DNA from: Streptomyces sp. CA-278952
GTDB lineage: Bacteria; Actinomycetota; Actinomycetes; Streptomycetales; Streptomycetaceae
Assembly: GCF_028747205.1 (NCBI RefSeq)
Contig: NZ_CP112880.1
Location: 2,542,001 to 2,606,000 of the forward strand
DNA length: 64,000 nt
Reading direction: 5' to 3'
Under the pieces are notes generated by a model. It was not told where the DNA came from and ran no database searches. It saw nothing but the letters and a program-made list of their open reading frames with translations. A program made the translations under genes and the position numbers. Position 1 is the stretch's first letter. The number at the start of each line of letters is the position of its first letter. This document shows, piece after piece, positions 41,963 to 50,955 of the stretch.

Positions 41963-44662
41963 CTACGACGACCCCTGGTGGGGCCGGTTCATGGGGCCGC
42001 TCGCGCGGCCGGGGTGCGCCGCCGGGGCGGCGGGCAGGAAGGGAAGTCCGGTGGTGGTGCCGAGCGCGGCGCCCAGGGCGAGGAGGATGCCGGCGGTCCC
42101 GGTGGCCAGGTCCATCGACAGGCGCATCAACTGCTCGCCCGGGAAGGCGAGTCCGCCTCCGTACGCGAGCGCGTGGCTGCCCAGCAGGCCGGTGTGGCGG
42201 GCGATCGCGCGCTGCCGGTCGGCCTCGTCGCACAGCGGGGTGGCCGCGAGGTGCAGCAGGAGGCCGGCGGAGCCGCGGAGCAGTCCGGGCTGGACGTAGA
42301 AGGCGGAGAGCGCGGCGGGCAGGAGGGCGCGGCCGGCCGCTTCGAGCGCGGGGTCCGGGCGGTGGGCCAGGAAGGCGTCGATGACGGCCGCGATGCCGGC
42401 GCTGCCCGAACCGAGGTACGGCATCAGCCGCTTGCCCTCGACGACGAGGAGTTCGCCCTCGTCGCCGGTCCGGCAGCGTTCCAGATCGCGGCGCAGGGCG
42501 GTGGCCGCCAGGTCGAGCAGGGCGGGGTCCTTGGTGGTCGCGTACCGGCGCACCAGGAGCAGGGCGATGCCGCTCGCGCCGTGCAGCAGCCCGGTGCGGG
42601 GCGACGGCGGTCCGTCGACGAGCGCGCTGACGGCGAGGGCGGTGCAGCGGGCGGCCGCGGCGGACAGCGCCGGGGCGTCGGTGGCGGAGGCGGTGCGGGC
42701 CAGGTCGTCGAGGGCGAGGCCGATGCCCGCGTACCCGTTGTGGAGGCCGGGCGCGAGGCCTTCCAGGGGCTGGTCGAGGATGATCCGGAGGAGGTCGGCG
42801 GCCTCGGCGGTACGGCCGATCCGGTGCAGGGTCCAGGCGATGCCGGTGAGCCCGTCGTAGAAGCCGAGGGGGCTGCCGGACGCCGGGTCCTTGGCGTGCC
42901 GCAGGAGCCGGTCCTCGGCCTCCTCGCACGGCGGGGCACCCGTCTCGTGGAAGGCGTAGAGCACTCCGGCCGTCCCGTACGCGAAGGAGTGGCCGCCGGT
43001 GGCGGTGGCGAACTGGGCGATGTCCCCGGGGAAGCAGCGGTCCTCGCGCTCCGGTGTGCAGGAGGCGGTGATGGCCCGGACCATCGCGTCACGGCTGCGC
43101 GGCCAGTCGCCGGGGACGGGAACGGATACAGATGCGGATGCGGATGCGGATGCGGATGCGGATGCGGATGCGGATGCGGATGCGGCCAAGGGAGCGGGCA
43201 CGGCGGTGACGCCGGCCCCGGGCTGTCCCGTGTCGCGCAGGATCTCCGCGACGGCGGGCCTCAGTTCCTCCTCGGTGACCGGGAAGACGCGGGCGATGTC
43301 CCGGGCGAGACCGGCGGCCTTGCTGCGGTCGATGCCGAACAGGGTGGTGAGCGGCAGGTACAGGGCGAGCCGCAGACAGGCCAGCGCGTAGCGGTCGATG
43401 TCGGCGCCGCGCCGGTCGGGCGGGGCGACGAAGGCCGGGTTGGCGACGATCTGGCGGCGGCGTTCGGCGGCCGGGGAGGCTGCCTCGAAGTCGAGCAGGA
43501 CGATGCGCGCGTTCTCCTCGTCGACCATGACGTTGCTCATGTGCAGGTCGCTGATGACGATGCCGCGGTCGTGCACCGCCTCGACGGCGCGCTCGACCTG
43601 CCCGTACAACTCCGCCGCCCAGGACGCGTGTTCGGCGAGCAGTTCAGGTGACGGGTGCTGCCGGGCGAGCGGGAAGCGGCGGGCGAAGACGGTGTTGAGG
43701 GTGGCGCCGGGGATGTACTGGAGGACCAGGAAGTGGTGGTCGCCGACCTCGAACACGTCCCGTACGGCGGGCACGCAGTCCAGTCCGGCCAGTTGCTCCA
43801 GGGCCGCCCGTTCGCGCTCCAGCCGGGCCACGGCGTCCGCCCCGTCTGCGGCCAGACCGGCGTACGGCCGCGCCTCCTTGAGGACGACCTGCTCGCCGGT
43901 GCGGGTGTCGCGGCCGAGGTAGACCCCGCCGCCGTTGGAGAAGTGCAGCGCCTTCTCCACGGTGTACGGGAGGTCCGCGAGGCCCACGGCGGCGCGGGCT
44001 TCGAGGTGCGGCACCAGGAAGGCGGGCGGGGTCACCCAGGAGGGGACGCGGAAGGACGGGCCCCGGTCGTCCGGGACGAGCCGGCCCTGCGGATCGGCGA
44101 CGGCGGGCACGGGCCGCCCGTCAGGACCTGAGCAGAAGCGGGCGGCGAACGCCCCGTACCGGGTGTGCACGGGCCCGTTCCCGCACCGCAGGTCGCTCAG
44201 GATGTACGGGCCGTGCTCGCCCTCCAGCAGCCGCATGAGGGCGGTGCACACCTCCGGGAACGCCTCGTCGGACGGCGGGTAGACGGTGATGAACTTCCCG
44301 CTGCCGGCCCGGTCCGCGTACTTGGCGTTCCGCAGGGTCAACAGTCCCGCGCTGGGCACGCACTTGAAGGCCAGCCGGTGTTCCAGGCAGTGGGCGACGA
44401 CCCGCTCCAGTACCGAAACGGCGTTGTCGAGGGCGGCCGAGACGTGGATCTTCCAGCCCTGGGGCGGCAGCCGCAGGCCGTCGGGGCTGTACGCGAGCCA
44501 GTCGCCGCGCCGGGTGCGTGTCCAGCCGTCGGGTACGTCGCCACGGAGCGGCGCGTAGAACGAGCGCTCCTCGTCGGCGGCTCCGCCCGGTCCGGGGGAG
44601 CGGTGGGGTGCGTCGTAGAAGCGGCGGTCCGCCTGGCAGTACGCGGCGTACTCCGGATTCAC
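41963..44662 (-). CDS. amfT: class III lanthipeptide synthetase (AmfT/RamC-like)
   Basis: 899 residues in three domains. An N-terminal lyase region (about 1-220); a Ser/Thr kinase-like domain (about 235-490) with G-G-G-V-Y-L-G, V-V-L-K-E, I-S-D-L-H-M-S-N and D-F-E in place of D-F-G; and a C-terminal LanC-like cyclase (about 530-899) with Gly-rich H-N-G-Y-A-G and H-G-A-S-G repeats. The zinc ligands of class I/II cyclases are not evident, as in RamC. A Ser-Ala dipeptide repeat joins kinase and cyclase. The GTG at 44662 has GAGGGG upstream. Confidence 0.93.
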   Translation of the reverse strand: MNPEYAAYCQADRRFYDAPHRSPGPGGAADEERSFYAPLRGDVPDGWTRTRRGDWLAYSPDGLRLPPQGWKIHVSAALDNAVSVLERVVAHCLEHRLAFKCVPSAGLLTLRNAKYADRAGSGKFITVYPPSDEAFPEVCTALMRLLEGEHGPYILSDLRCGNGPVHTRYGAFAARFCSGPDGRPVPAVADPQGRLVPDDRGPSFRVPSWVTPPAFLVPHLEARAAVGLADLPYTVEKALHFSNGGGVYLGRDTRTGEQVVLKEARPYAGLAADGADAVARLERERAALEQLAGLDCVPAVRDVFEVGDHHFLVLQYIPGATLNTVFARRFPLARQHPSPELLAEHASWAAELYGQVERAVEAVHDRGIVISDLHMSNVMVDEENARIVLLDFEAASPAAERRRQIVANPAFVAPPDRRGADIDRYALACLRLALYLPLTTLFGIDRSKAAGLARDIARVFPVTEEELRPAVAEILRDTGQPGAGVTAVPAPLAASASASASASASASASASVSVPVPGDWPRSRDAMVRAITASCTPEREDRCFPGDIAQFATATGGHSFAYGTAGVLYAFHETGAPPCEEAEDRLLRHAKDPASGSPLGFYDGLTGIAWTLHRIGRTAEAADLLRIILDQPLEGLAPGLHNGYAGIGLALDDLARTASATDAPALSAAAARCTALAVSALVDGPPSPRTGLLHGASGIALLLVRRYATTKDPALLDLAATALRRDLERCRTGDEGELLVVEGKRLMPYLGSGSAGIAAVIDAFLAHRPDPALEAAGRALLPAALSAFYVQPGLLRGSAGLLLHLAATPLCDEADRQRAIARHTGLLGSHALAYGGGLAFPGEQLMRLSMDLATGTAGILLALGAALGTTTGLPFLPAAPAAHPGRASGPMNRPHQGSS
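43131..43184 (-). repeat. nine hexamer repeats inside amfT
   Basis: Nine perfect copies of GATGCG on the plus strand, read on the coding strand as alternating Ser and Ala codons in the kinase-cyclase linker (about residues 493-510). Confidence 0.93.
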
Positions 44663-44703
44663 GCACGGTCCCCTCGCTCGGTTCTTTCGTGGCGAGAGAG
44701 AAG

Positions 44704-44744
44704 TTGTCACAACGATGAGTGGCGCCCATAGTCACTGTTGTCAC
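44704..44744 (-). promoter_or_regulatory. candidate AmfR binding sites upstream of amfT
   Basis: TTGTCAC occurs at 44704-44710 and 44738-44744, with a further GTCAC at 44731-44735; two of the GTCAC cores are 9 bp apart. The cluster lies about 42-82 bp upstream of the amfT start, where RamR-type activators bind. Assignment is by position and repetition only. Confidence 0.45.
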
Positions 44745-44871
44745 GACTCGTACGTGCGCGCCAACCATGCGGAGCGCATCGCGTACTGATGGGTATCCGC
44801 TTGCCACCCAGCCCGGGGCGGGTGCGGACCAGGGGCGCGCGGGGGCGTGCAGGGAGCGCACTCGCCTTCCG

Positions 44872-44971
44872 CTCAGCCCGCGCCGCACACCAGGACGTCC
44901 CCCGCTCAGGCCGGGCAGCGCAGCAGCACGTCCCCCACCTCAGCCCGCGCCGCGCACCAGGACGTCCCCCG
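44872..44971 (-). repeat. three tandem copies of a gene 3' end
   Basis: Three 33-34 bp units (44872-44904, 44905-44938, 44939-44971). The last is the true 3' end of the ArsR-type gene; the others are diverged copies downstream, each again ending G-D-V-L...stop. Confidence 0.85.
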
Positions 44972-45926
44972 CCTCCGTGCGGAAGTAGAGCACGGAGCGG
45001 CCCGCGCGACGGCGGCGGACCAGTCCGGCGTCCAGCAGGACCCGCAGATGGCGGCCGACCGATCCCAGCCCCTGCCCGGTCAGCGCGACGAGCTGCGTCG
45101 TGCTGAGCGGGGAGGCGAGCAGCAGCAGGACGACCGCCCGCGCCGGCCCGATCAGCGCGCCCAGGGCGGCGGGCACGGGAACGCTCCCGGCCTCGGCGAG
45201 CGCGCCGGAGCACGGGTACACCAGCCCGTACCGGCGTGGAATGTCCCAGCAGACCCAGGACTGGTACGGGGTCACCGGAACGAACAGCAGTTGGGCGCCG
45301 CCCAGTTCGCGGGGCGGATTGTCGTGGGTGTTGATCTGGAGCCGGCTGCCGCCCAGCCAACGGATTCCGGGGCGCATGCCGTTCACCGCTTCGGCCCAGC
45401 CGCCACGGCCCAACTGGGCCGAACGGGCCACCACATCGGCCTCCAGAACCTGCCGCCGCCTCGGCCAGTCGGGCAGCACGGTGTGCGTCCAGACCCACTC
45501 CACGGCGTCGGCGGCGCGCTCGGCCAGGTCGTCCCGGTCCAGCGCGGCGGGCAGCGGCCCGCCCACCGCCTCGGCCAGTTCGGAGCGGGCCCGGCCGGGC
45601 GGGGTGGCCCGGACCGGCACCAGCTCGTCGGCGAAGGAGGGCGGGGCCTGGCCGGGCGGGGCGGGGGCCGGCGCGGGGACGAGGAAGTCGGCGTTCCACC
45701 GGGGCGCGAGGGCGGAGCCGATCACCAGCGCGGAGACCGGGTGGTCGGCCTTCCACCGCCGGTACGCGGGCAGGTGGGCTTCCAGCCAGGCGCGCTCACC
45801 CGGATGCGCGGCGGTGGCCCGCTCCAGGACCAGCAGACTCGCGACGGCCTCCGCGAGGGGCGAGACGACGAACCGACTGTTCGCGAGCGTGTCCGCACCG
45901 ACCTGCCACCAGCCCACGCGCCCCAC
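44940..45926 (-). CDS. ArsR-type HTH regulator with DUF5937-like N-domain
   Basis: About 328 residues. A large N-terminal domain (about 1-245) with S-R-F-V-V-S-P-L-A-E and Y-Q-S-W-V-C-W-D-I-P-R-R-Y-G is followed by a C-terminal winged helix: L-A-S-P-L-S-T-T-Q-L-V-A-L-T-G-Q...H-L-R-V-L-L-D-A-G-L-V. Actinobacterial proteins of this layout often sit beside an MFS exporter, as here (divergent). GTG codons at 45926 and 45917 are both possible starts. It probably represses the MFS operon. Confidence 0.8.
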   Translation of the reverse strand: MGRVGWWQVGADTLANSRFVVSPLAEAVASLLVLERATAAHPGERAWLEAHLPAYRRWKADHPVSALVIGSALAPRWNADFLVPAPAPAPPGQAPPSFADELVPVRATPPGRARSELAEAVGGPLPAALDRDDLAERAADAVEWVWTHTVLPDWPRRRQVLEADVVARSAQLGRGGWAEAVNGMRPGIRWLGGSRLQINTHDNPPRELGGAQLLFVPVTPYQSWVCWDIPRRYGLVYPCSGALAEAGSVPVPAALGALIGPARAVVLLLLASPLSTTQLVALTGQGLGSVGRHLRVLLDAGLVRRRRAGRSVLYFRTEAGDVLVRGAG

Positions 45927-45928
45927 CG

Positions 45929-46056
45929 CCCCGCTCTCCGTCGGCCTCCGGCTCCACCGCCGTCGCGCGCCGCCCCAGTCTCACTCGGCCTCCGGCTCCA
46001 CCGCCGCCGCGCCGCCCCGCTCTCCGTCGGCCTCCAGCTCCACCGCCGCCGCGCCG
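45929..46056. repeat. three tandem ~43-bp repeats in a divergent promoter region
   Basis: Units 45929-45972, 45973-46014 and 46015-46056 share TCGGCCTCCGGCTCCACCGC and a CGCCGCGCCGCC end. They fill most of the gap between the ArsR-type and MFS genes. Confidence 0.8.
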
Positions 46057-46129
46057 CCCGCCCGTCCGGGCTTTCGCGTCCGCGCGAAACAGTAACGCTC
46101 CCGGCGACGGTGTCCGGAGACTCCACCCC

Positions 46130-47368
46130 ATGCGCACCTACCGCGAACTGTTCCGGACCCCGGAGTTCTCCCCCTTCTTCGCCGCCGTCTCCGTGCAGAC
46201 GGCCGCCCAGACCGCGACCGGTCTGGCGCTGGGCACCCTCGTGTACACGCGGACGGGCTCGCCCCTGCTGTCGGCCCTGGCGATGTTCGGCCCGTCGCTG
46301 GCCCAGGTGGCCGGGGCGCTCACCCTGCTGTCGGCGGCGGACCGGCTGCCGCCGCGCGCCGCGCTGACCGCCCTGGCGCTGCTCTCCGCCGGGGCCGCCT
46401 GCGTCCAGGCCGCTCCCGGACTGCCGCTGTGGGCCGCGTTCGCCGTCCTGCTGGTGGTGGGCGCGGCCTCGTCACCGGGCGGGGGCGTACGGTACGGGCT
46501 GCTCAACGAGATCGTTCCGCGCGAGGGGTTCCTGCTCGGCCGCTCCGTGCTCAACATGACGGGCGGCGCGATGCAGATCTGCGGGTTCGCGGTGGGCGGG
46601 CTGCTGGTGACGGTGTTCTCGGCGCGCGGCACGCTGCTGATCGGGGCGGGCCTGTACGTCGTCGCGGCGGCCGTGACCCGCTTCGGGCTGACCGCCCGGC
46701 CGCCCCGGGCCACCGGCCGCCCGTCGGTCCGGGAGACGCGGCGGACGAACGCGCTGCTCTGGTCGTCCACGCCGCGCCGGTACGTGTTCCTGGCGCTGTG
46801 GGTGCCCAACGGGCTCGTCGTCGGGGCCGAGTCCCTGTACGTCGCGTACGCGCCCGGGCACGCCGGGCTCCTCTTCGCCGGCGGGGCCCTGGGCATGCTG
46901 GCCGGGGACACGCTGGTCGGGCGGTTCGTCTCGGCACGGTGGCGGGCGCGGCTGGGGTCCCCGCTCCGGCTGCTGCTCGCCGCGCCCTATCTGCTCTTCG
47001 CGCTGCGTCCGGAGCTGCCCCTCGCGCTGGCGGCGGTCGTCCTGGCGAGCGTGGGCTTCGCCGCGAGTCTGCTGCTCCAGGAACGGCTGATGGCCCTCAC
47101 CCCGCAGGAGCTGAGCGGCCAGGCGCTCGGGCTCAGCTCCTCGGGGATGCTCGCGATGCAGGGCGTGGGGGCGGCCGTGGCGGGCGGCATCGCCCAGCTG
47201 ACCTCCCCCGCAACGGGCATGGCGGCGGTCGCGGGGTTCTCGGTGGCGGTGACGCTGGCCCTGGCCCCGGGGCTGCGCGACCGGTCCGGGGACATCGGGG
47301 GCAGACTGCCGGTAGCGGACGGATCACCGCGAGCGTCCCGTACACCCCGCACGGAAGAGACGACATGA
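46130..47368 (+). CDS. MFS transporter
   Basis: A 412-residue major facilitator with about 12 helices (many L/A/G-rich segments, for example AALTALALLSAGAACVQAAP and YVFLALWVPNGLVVGAE). It resembles EntS/DUF-type drug exporters regulated by ArsR-like proteins. A CCGGAGA purine stretch lies upstream. It overlaps the acetyltransferase by ATGA, so the two are co-translated. The substrate is unknown. Confidence 0.85.
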   Translation: MRTYRELFRTPEFSPFFAAVSVQTAAQTATGLALGTLVYTRTGSPLLSALAMFGPSLAQVAGALTLLSAADRLPPRAALTALALLSAGAACVQAAPGLPLWAAFAVLLVVGAASSPGGGVRYGLLNEIVPREGFLLGRSVLNMTGGAMQICGFAVGGLLVTVFSARGTLLIGAGLYVVAAAVTRFGLTARPPRATGRPSVRETRRTNALLWSSTPRRYVFLALWVPNGLVVGAESLYVAYAPGHAGLLFAGGALGMLAGDTLVGRFVSARWRARLGSPLRLLLAAPYLLFALRPELPLALAAVVLASVGFAASLLLQERLMALTPQELSGQALGLSSSGMLAMQGVGAAVAGGIAQLTSPATGMAAVAGFSVAVTLALAPGLRDRSGDIGGRLPVADGSPRASRTPRTEETT

Positions 47369-47949
47369 GCGACGAGACCAGGCGCAGCCAGAAGGAAGCC
47401 ATGCTCTCCGGCGAGCTCTACCTCGCCGACGACCCCGAACTGGCGGCGGAGGCCCGGCACGCGGCCGTGCTCAGCGAGCGCTTCAACGCCACCTCGGCCG
47501 CCGACCCCGAGGCCCGGCGCGCCGCCCTCGCCGAGCTCCTCGGCGAGCTGGGCGAGGGCGCCGAGGTCCGGCCGCCGCTGCGCGTCGACTACGGCTACCA
47601 GACCGCCATCGGCCCCCGGACGTTCATCAACTTCGGCGCGGTCCTCCTGGACGTCGCCCGCATCACCATCGGCGCGGACGTCCAGATGGGCCCGAACGTC
47701 CAGCTGCTCACCCCGACCCACCCGATCGACCCCGAGCCGCGCCGCGCCAAGTGGGAGGCCGCGCAGCCGATCACCATCGGTGACAACGTCTGGCTGGGCG
47801 GCGGGGTGATCGTCTGCCCCGGGGTGACCATCGGCGAGAACACCGTGGTCGGGGCGGGGGCGGTCGTCACGAAGGACCTGCCCGGAAACGTGGTGGCGGT
47901 CGGCAACCCGGCCCGGGTGATCCGGAAGATCGGCGAGACGGAGGCGTAA
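47365..47949 (+). CDS. maltose/galactoside O-acetyltransferase family
   Basis: A 194-residue protein of the left-handed beta-helix acyltransferase family. N-terminal Mac domain (MLSGELYLADDPEL), then hexapeptide repeats I-T-I-G-A-D-V, I-T-I-G-D-N-V-W-L-G-G and V-T-I-G-E-N-T-V-V-G-A-G, with the catalytic His in L-T-P-T-H-P. It transfers acetyl from acetyl-CoA to a sugar hydroxyl. Coupled to the MFS gene, it might acetylate and clear sugars or analogues. Confidence 0.92.
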   Translation: MSDETRRSQKEAMLSGELYLADDPELAAEARHAAVLSERFNATSAADPEARRAALAELLGELGEGAEVRPPLRVDYGYQTAIGPRTFINFGAVLLDVARITIGADVQMGPNVQLLTPTHPIDPEPRRAKWEAAQPITIGDNVWLGGGVIVCPGVTIGENTVVGAGAVVTKDLPGNVVAVGNPARVIRKIGETEA

Positions 47950-48029
47950 CCCGTCGGGCGCTGCGCGGGGCGCACATCGCACCCGGGCGCTACGGGGCCC
48001 GGAGATGACGAAGTCGGGGAGAAGCCCCG

Positions 48030-48084
48030 CCCGGGACCGGCCCGGGACCGGCCCGGGACCGGCCCGGAACCGGCCCGGAGCCCG
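48030..48084. repeat. 11-bp GC tandem repeat
   Basis: Three perfect and at least one imperfect copy of CCCGGGACCGG, in the 215-bp gap after the acetyltransferase gene. Nothing else is seen in that gap. Confidence 0.85.
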
Positions 48085-48164
48085 CCCCCCGACGGCTCCG
48101 CCCCCGGCCGGATACGTTCCCGGGCGGGGGCGGAGGGGTGGAGCGCGGCTGTCCGGTCCGGGCG

Positions 48165-50306
48165 TCAGCCCTGGCCGGTCAGGTCGATGGTGACCGTGCG
48201 CTCGGCGGGGGTCTTCCCGGCCAGGGCGGTCTTCATCGCCTGGGCCACGTCGTCCGCGCCGACCTGGTGCTTCTTGCCGTCGCCCTTGACCGCCATGATG
48301 CCGTCGAAGACGCCGTCCAGGAGCTTGTCGATCGCCTGCTTGTCGTAGACGTCGACCAGTCGGCCGTCCACGGGCTTCATGGAGAGGATCTGCGGCAGCG
48401 ACCGGGCCGGGCCGAACTGGATCTCCTTGGGACCGGCCTTGATCGTGATCAGGCCGGACATGGCGGGCTCGGCGAACTCCTTCATCGCCCGGTCCAGTTC
48501 GGCCTTGGTGATGGTGGGCTCGCTGGTGGTGACGGGGAGTTCGACCAGCCGGCCCTGCCCGGTCTGCACCTGGGCGCGGTAGGCGTCCCGGACCGAGATC
48601 AGGGACTGGCCGGCGTCCAGCGTCCTGCCCGGCTTGCCCGGCACCGCCACGGCCTTGTTCGGCTCGAAGCGGATCGTGCCGTCACTGGACGAGCCGGAAG
48701 CGCCCGCCAGATCGGTCAGGGCCACGCCGAGCTTCTCCTCGTCGACCGGGATCACCGGGTCGGCGGGACGTTCCCCGCCGAACAGCGAACCGATCACCGA
48801 GACGGGGTTGTAGTCGCTGCCCGCCGCGCCGCGCACGGTCTCCTGGCTGTCCAGGGTGAGACCGGCCTTCTCGGGGTCGAGCTTCTCCTCCTTGCCGTCC
48901 ACCGACAGCGTCAGGGGCGTCTTGGCCCGCTCACCGAGGGCGGCTTCGAGCTTGGTGACCGCCTCCTCCTTCGTGCCGCCGCCGATGTCGACGCCGAGCA
49001 CCGTGGTGCCCTTGGGCACCTCGGAGTGGTTCAGCAGGAGGCCCGCCCCGTACGCGATGCCGAGCAGCACGACCGCGAGCACCCCGAGGAGGACCAGCTT
49101 GGAGCGGCCCTTCTTCGCGGGGGCCGGGGCGGCGGCCTGGGACGCGGGACGCGGGGCGGCGGGGCCGGGCGTGGGAACACCGGGTCCGCCCGGACCGCCG
49201 GGGCCGCCCGGAGGTCCGCCGGCCACCGGGCCGCCGGGGCCGCCCGGGAACGCGACACGGGGCTCGCTGGGCACCACGGGGATGCCGCTGGTCAGTGTGG
49301 AGCCCGAGACATGGCCGGGGCCGGACTCGGGCGTCGGGGCCGCCTGGCGCGTGAGGATCGCGGTGTCGTCGGACATCCGGGGCGGTACCCCGCCGGGGAC
49401 GCCCGGCACCATCGGGCCGGGGCCGCCGTGGCCCGGGACGCCGTCGAGGTTCGGGGTCAGCGAGGAGCTGCCGGTGACCGGTCCCGCGGTGGGGCCGGAG
49501 GGGCTGGAGGGGCCGGGCGGACGCACCCCGAGGCCGGGGGTGGAACGCGGGCCTCCGCCGGGGGGCTCCGTGCCGTAGCCGTCGAGCGCGCTGCGGTCGG
49601 GGCCGGGGCCGGGTGTGCCCGGACCGCCGCCGGACTGCGGGGCGTCCGAGAAGTACGGCAGGTCGGGGCGCGAGCGGCCCGCGTCACCGTCGGACCCGCC
49701 ACCGGGGCCGCCGGGGCCGCCCATGCCGGGGGCCTGGGCACCGCCGGGGCCGGAAGGAGCGCCGCCGGGGGCGCCGGGCGCTCCGGTGCCCTGAGCGGCT
49801 GCTCCCGGCCCGGCGGCCGGGGCCTTGCGCGGAGCGAACCAGTCGCTGCCGCTCTTCTCCCGGCCCGGCTTCTCGCCGCGCGTCGGGTCAGCGGAAGGGC
49901 CGCCGTCCCGGGGCCGGTCCGCGGCCGCCGCGCCGTTCGGGCCCGCGGAACGGTCCGCGGGTCCGGGCGCGGGCGGCGGCGTGCCGGGGCGCGGGGTGGC
50001 GCCGGTGCGCTCCGCGTCGGGACGGCCGCCGGTGATGTCGCTCTCCGCCATCGGCGTACGCATCACGACCGGCGGGATGGGACGCGACCCGGGGATGTTG
50101 ATCCGGATGCGCGTCGTCAGCGTCGTCTCGGTCTTCGGTTCCTCGGGCCGGGGCGGAGCCACGGATTCCGGGTTCTCGTCAGAGCCGTCCTGCGACGGAT
50201 GGAGCGACGGATACTGGCGGGATCCGTACGGCGGCGTACCCGAGGGATACGCGGCTCCGCCGCGGCCCTGGGGCCCGGAGGACGAACTGTCAGTTTCACG
50301 ACTCAA
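48165..50306 (-). CDS. membrane protein with peptidoglycan-binding domains
   Basis: A 713-residue protein. Residues 1 to about 410 are Pro/Gly-rich and probably disordered in the cytoplasm; one transmembrane helix follows (LVLLGVLAVVLLGIAYGAGLLL); the outer part has two YoaR-like putative peptidoglycan-binding repeats (PG_binding_4), each with L-D-P/F-E-P and D-A-Y-R/E-T-V-R pattern. The VanW domain that often follows is absent. It starts at TTG with GGGAGAA upstream. It probably anchors or senses the cell wall. Confidence 0.8.
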   Translation of the reverse strand: MSRETDSSSSGPQGRGGAAYPSGTPPYGSRQYPSLHPSQDGSDENPESVAPPRPEEPKTETTLTTRIRINIPGSRPIPPVVMRTPMAESDITGGRPDAERTGATPRPGTPPPAPGPADRSAGPNGAAAADRPRDGGPSADPTRGEKPGREKSGSDWFAPRKAPAAGPGAAAQGTGAPGAPGGAPSGPGGAQAPGMGGPGGPGGGSDGDAGRSRPDLPYFSDAPQSGGGPGTPGPGPDRSALDGYGTEPPGGGPRSTPGLGVRPPGPSSPSGPTAGPVTGSSSLTPNLDGVPGHGGPGPMVPGVPGGVPPRMSDDTAILTRQAAPTPESGPGHVSGSTLTSGIPVVPSEPRVAFPGGPGGPVAGGPPGGPGGPGGPGVPTPGPAAPRPASQAAAPAPAKKGRSKLVLLGVLAVVLLGIAYGAGLLLNHSEVPKGTTVLGVDIGGGTKEEAVTKLEAALGERAKTPLTLSVDGKEEKLDPEKAGLTLDSQETVRGAAGSDYNPVSVIGSLFGGERPADPVIPVDEEKLGVALTDLAGASGSSSDGTIRFEPNKAVAVPGKPGRTLDAGQSLISVRDAYRAQVQTGQGRLVELPVTTSEPTITKAELDRAMKEFAEPAMSGLITIKAGPKEIQFGPARSLPQILSMKPVDGRLVDVYDKQAIDKLLDGVFDGIMAVKGDGKKHQVGADDVAQAMKTALAGKTPAERTVTIDLTGQG

Positions 50307-50481
50307 AGCAGGTTCTCCCGATTGGCTCCGCCGCCCGTACTTCCCCCATGCCGCAGGCCAGGGGACGGCTCGGCGCGCGCACCACCATACTGGCCGCCGC
50401 CGTCGGACACTCCTCGACCGGGTGAAACCTCCACCCGTGCATCACACCTGTGGGGGTCTCTCCCGACCCGGACTTGGCACT

Positions 50482-50955
50482 TCACGTACCGGACCGGCCG
50501 CTGTGGATGGCCGATTGCGGCACTTTGGACGTGGTGGCGCACATCACAGCGGCGGCCGTCCCGCCGAGCATGAACAGCACCAGGCCGAGTTCGTCGCCGA
50601 AGACGTAGTCGCCTTCCGGCCGCCCGCTCAGCAGGAGGAACACCGTGATGAACCAGCCCCCCGCCGGGGCGAGCGCGCCGATCTGGGTGCGGGTCAGGAT
50701 CCGGCCGCCGTAGAAGAGGCCCGCGGCGGCCGCCAGCGCGATGATCAACCCGCCCGGGAACCAGGCGGCTTGGACGAGTGCGCCGGCGATCGCGACCAGG
50801 ACGCCGAGGACGGCGAGGCCCGCGTAGGCGGCGATCCGGGCCGGGTTCGGCCGGGCCGCGATACCGGTGGGCTCGGACTCCCTGGGCGGCGCGTTCCGCC
50901 GCGGCGCGGGGGAGGAGCCCGCGCGGACGCGGCCCTTGCCCGGGTTCCCGCTCAC
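50482..50955 (-). CDS. DUF6113-like membrane protein
   Basis: 157 residues. After a basic, Pro-rich N-terminus there are four hydrophobic helices ([62 protein letters not shown]). The GTG start overlaps the mshB stop (GTGA). Actinobacterial genomes keep this gene directly after mshB (M. tuberculosis Rv1171 as I recall). Confidence 0.8.
   Translation of the reverse strand: MSGNPGKGRVRAGSSPAPRRNAPPRESEPTGIAARPNPARIAAYAGLAVLGVLVAIAGALVQAAWFPGGLIIALAAAAGLFYGGRILTRTQIGALAPAGGWFITVFLLLSGRPEGDYVFGDELGLVLFMLGGTAAAVMCATTSKVPQSAIHSGRSGT

Noticed and set aside
48138-50573. Plus-strand open frame of about 800 codons
   Set aside because: Antisense of the Pro/Gly-rich peptidoglycan-binding-domain protein; no family pattern.
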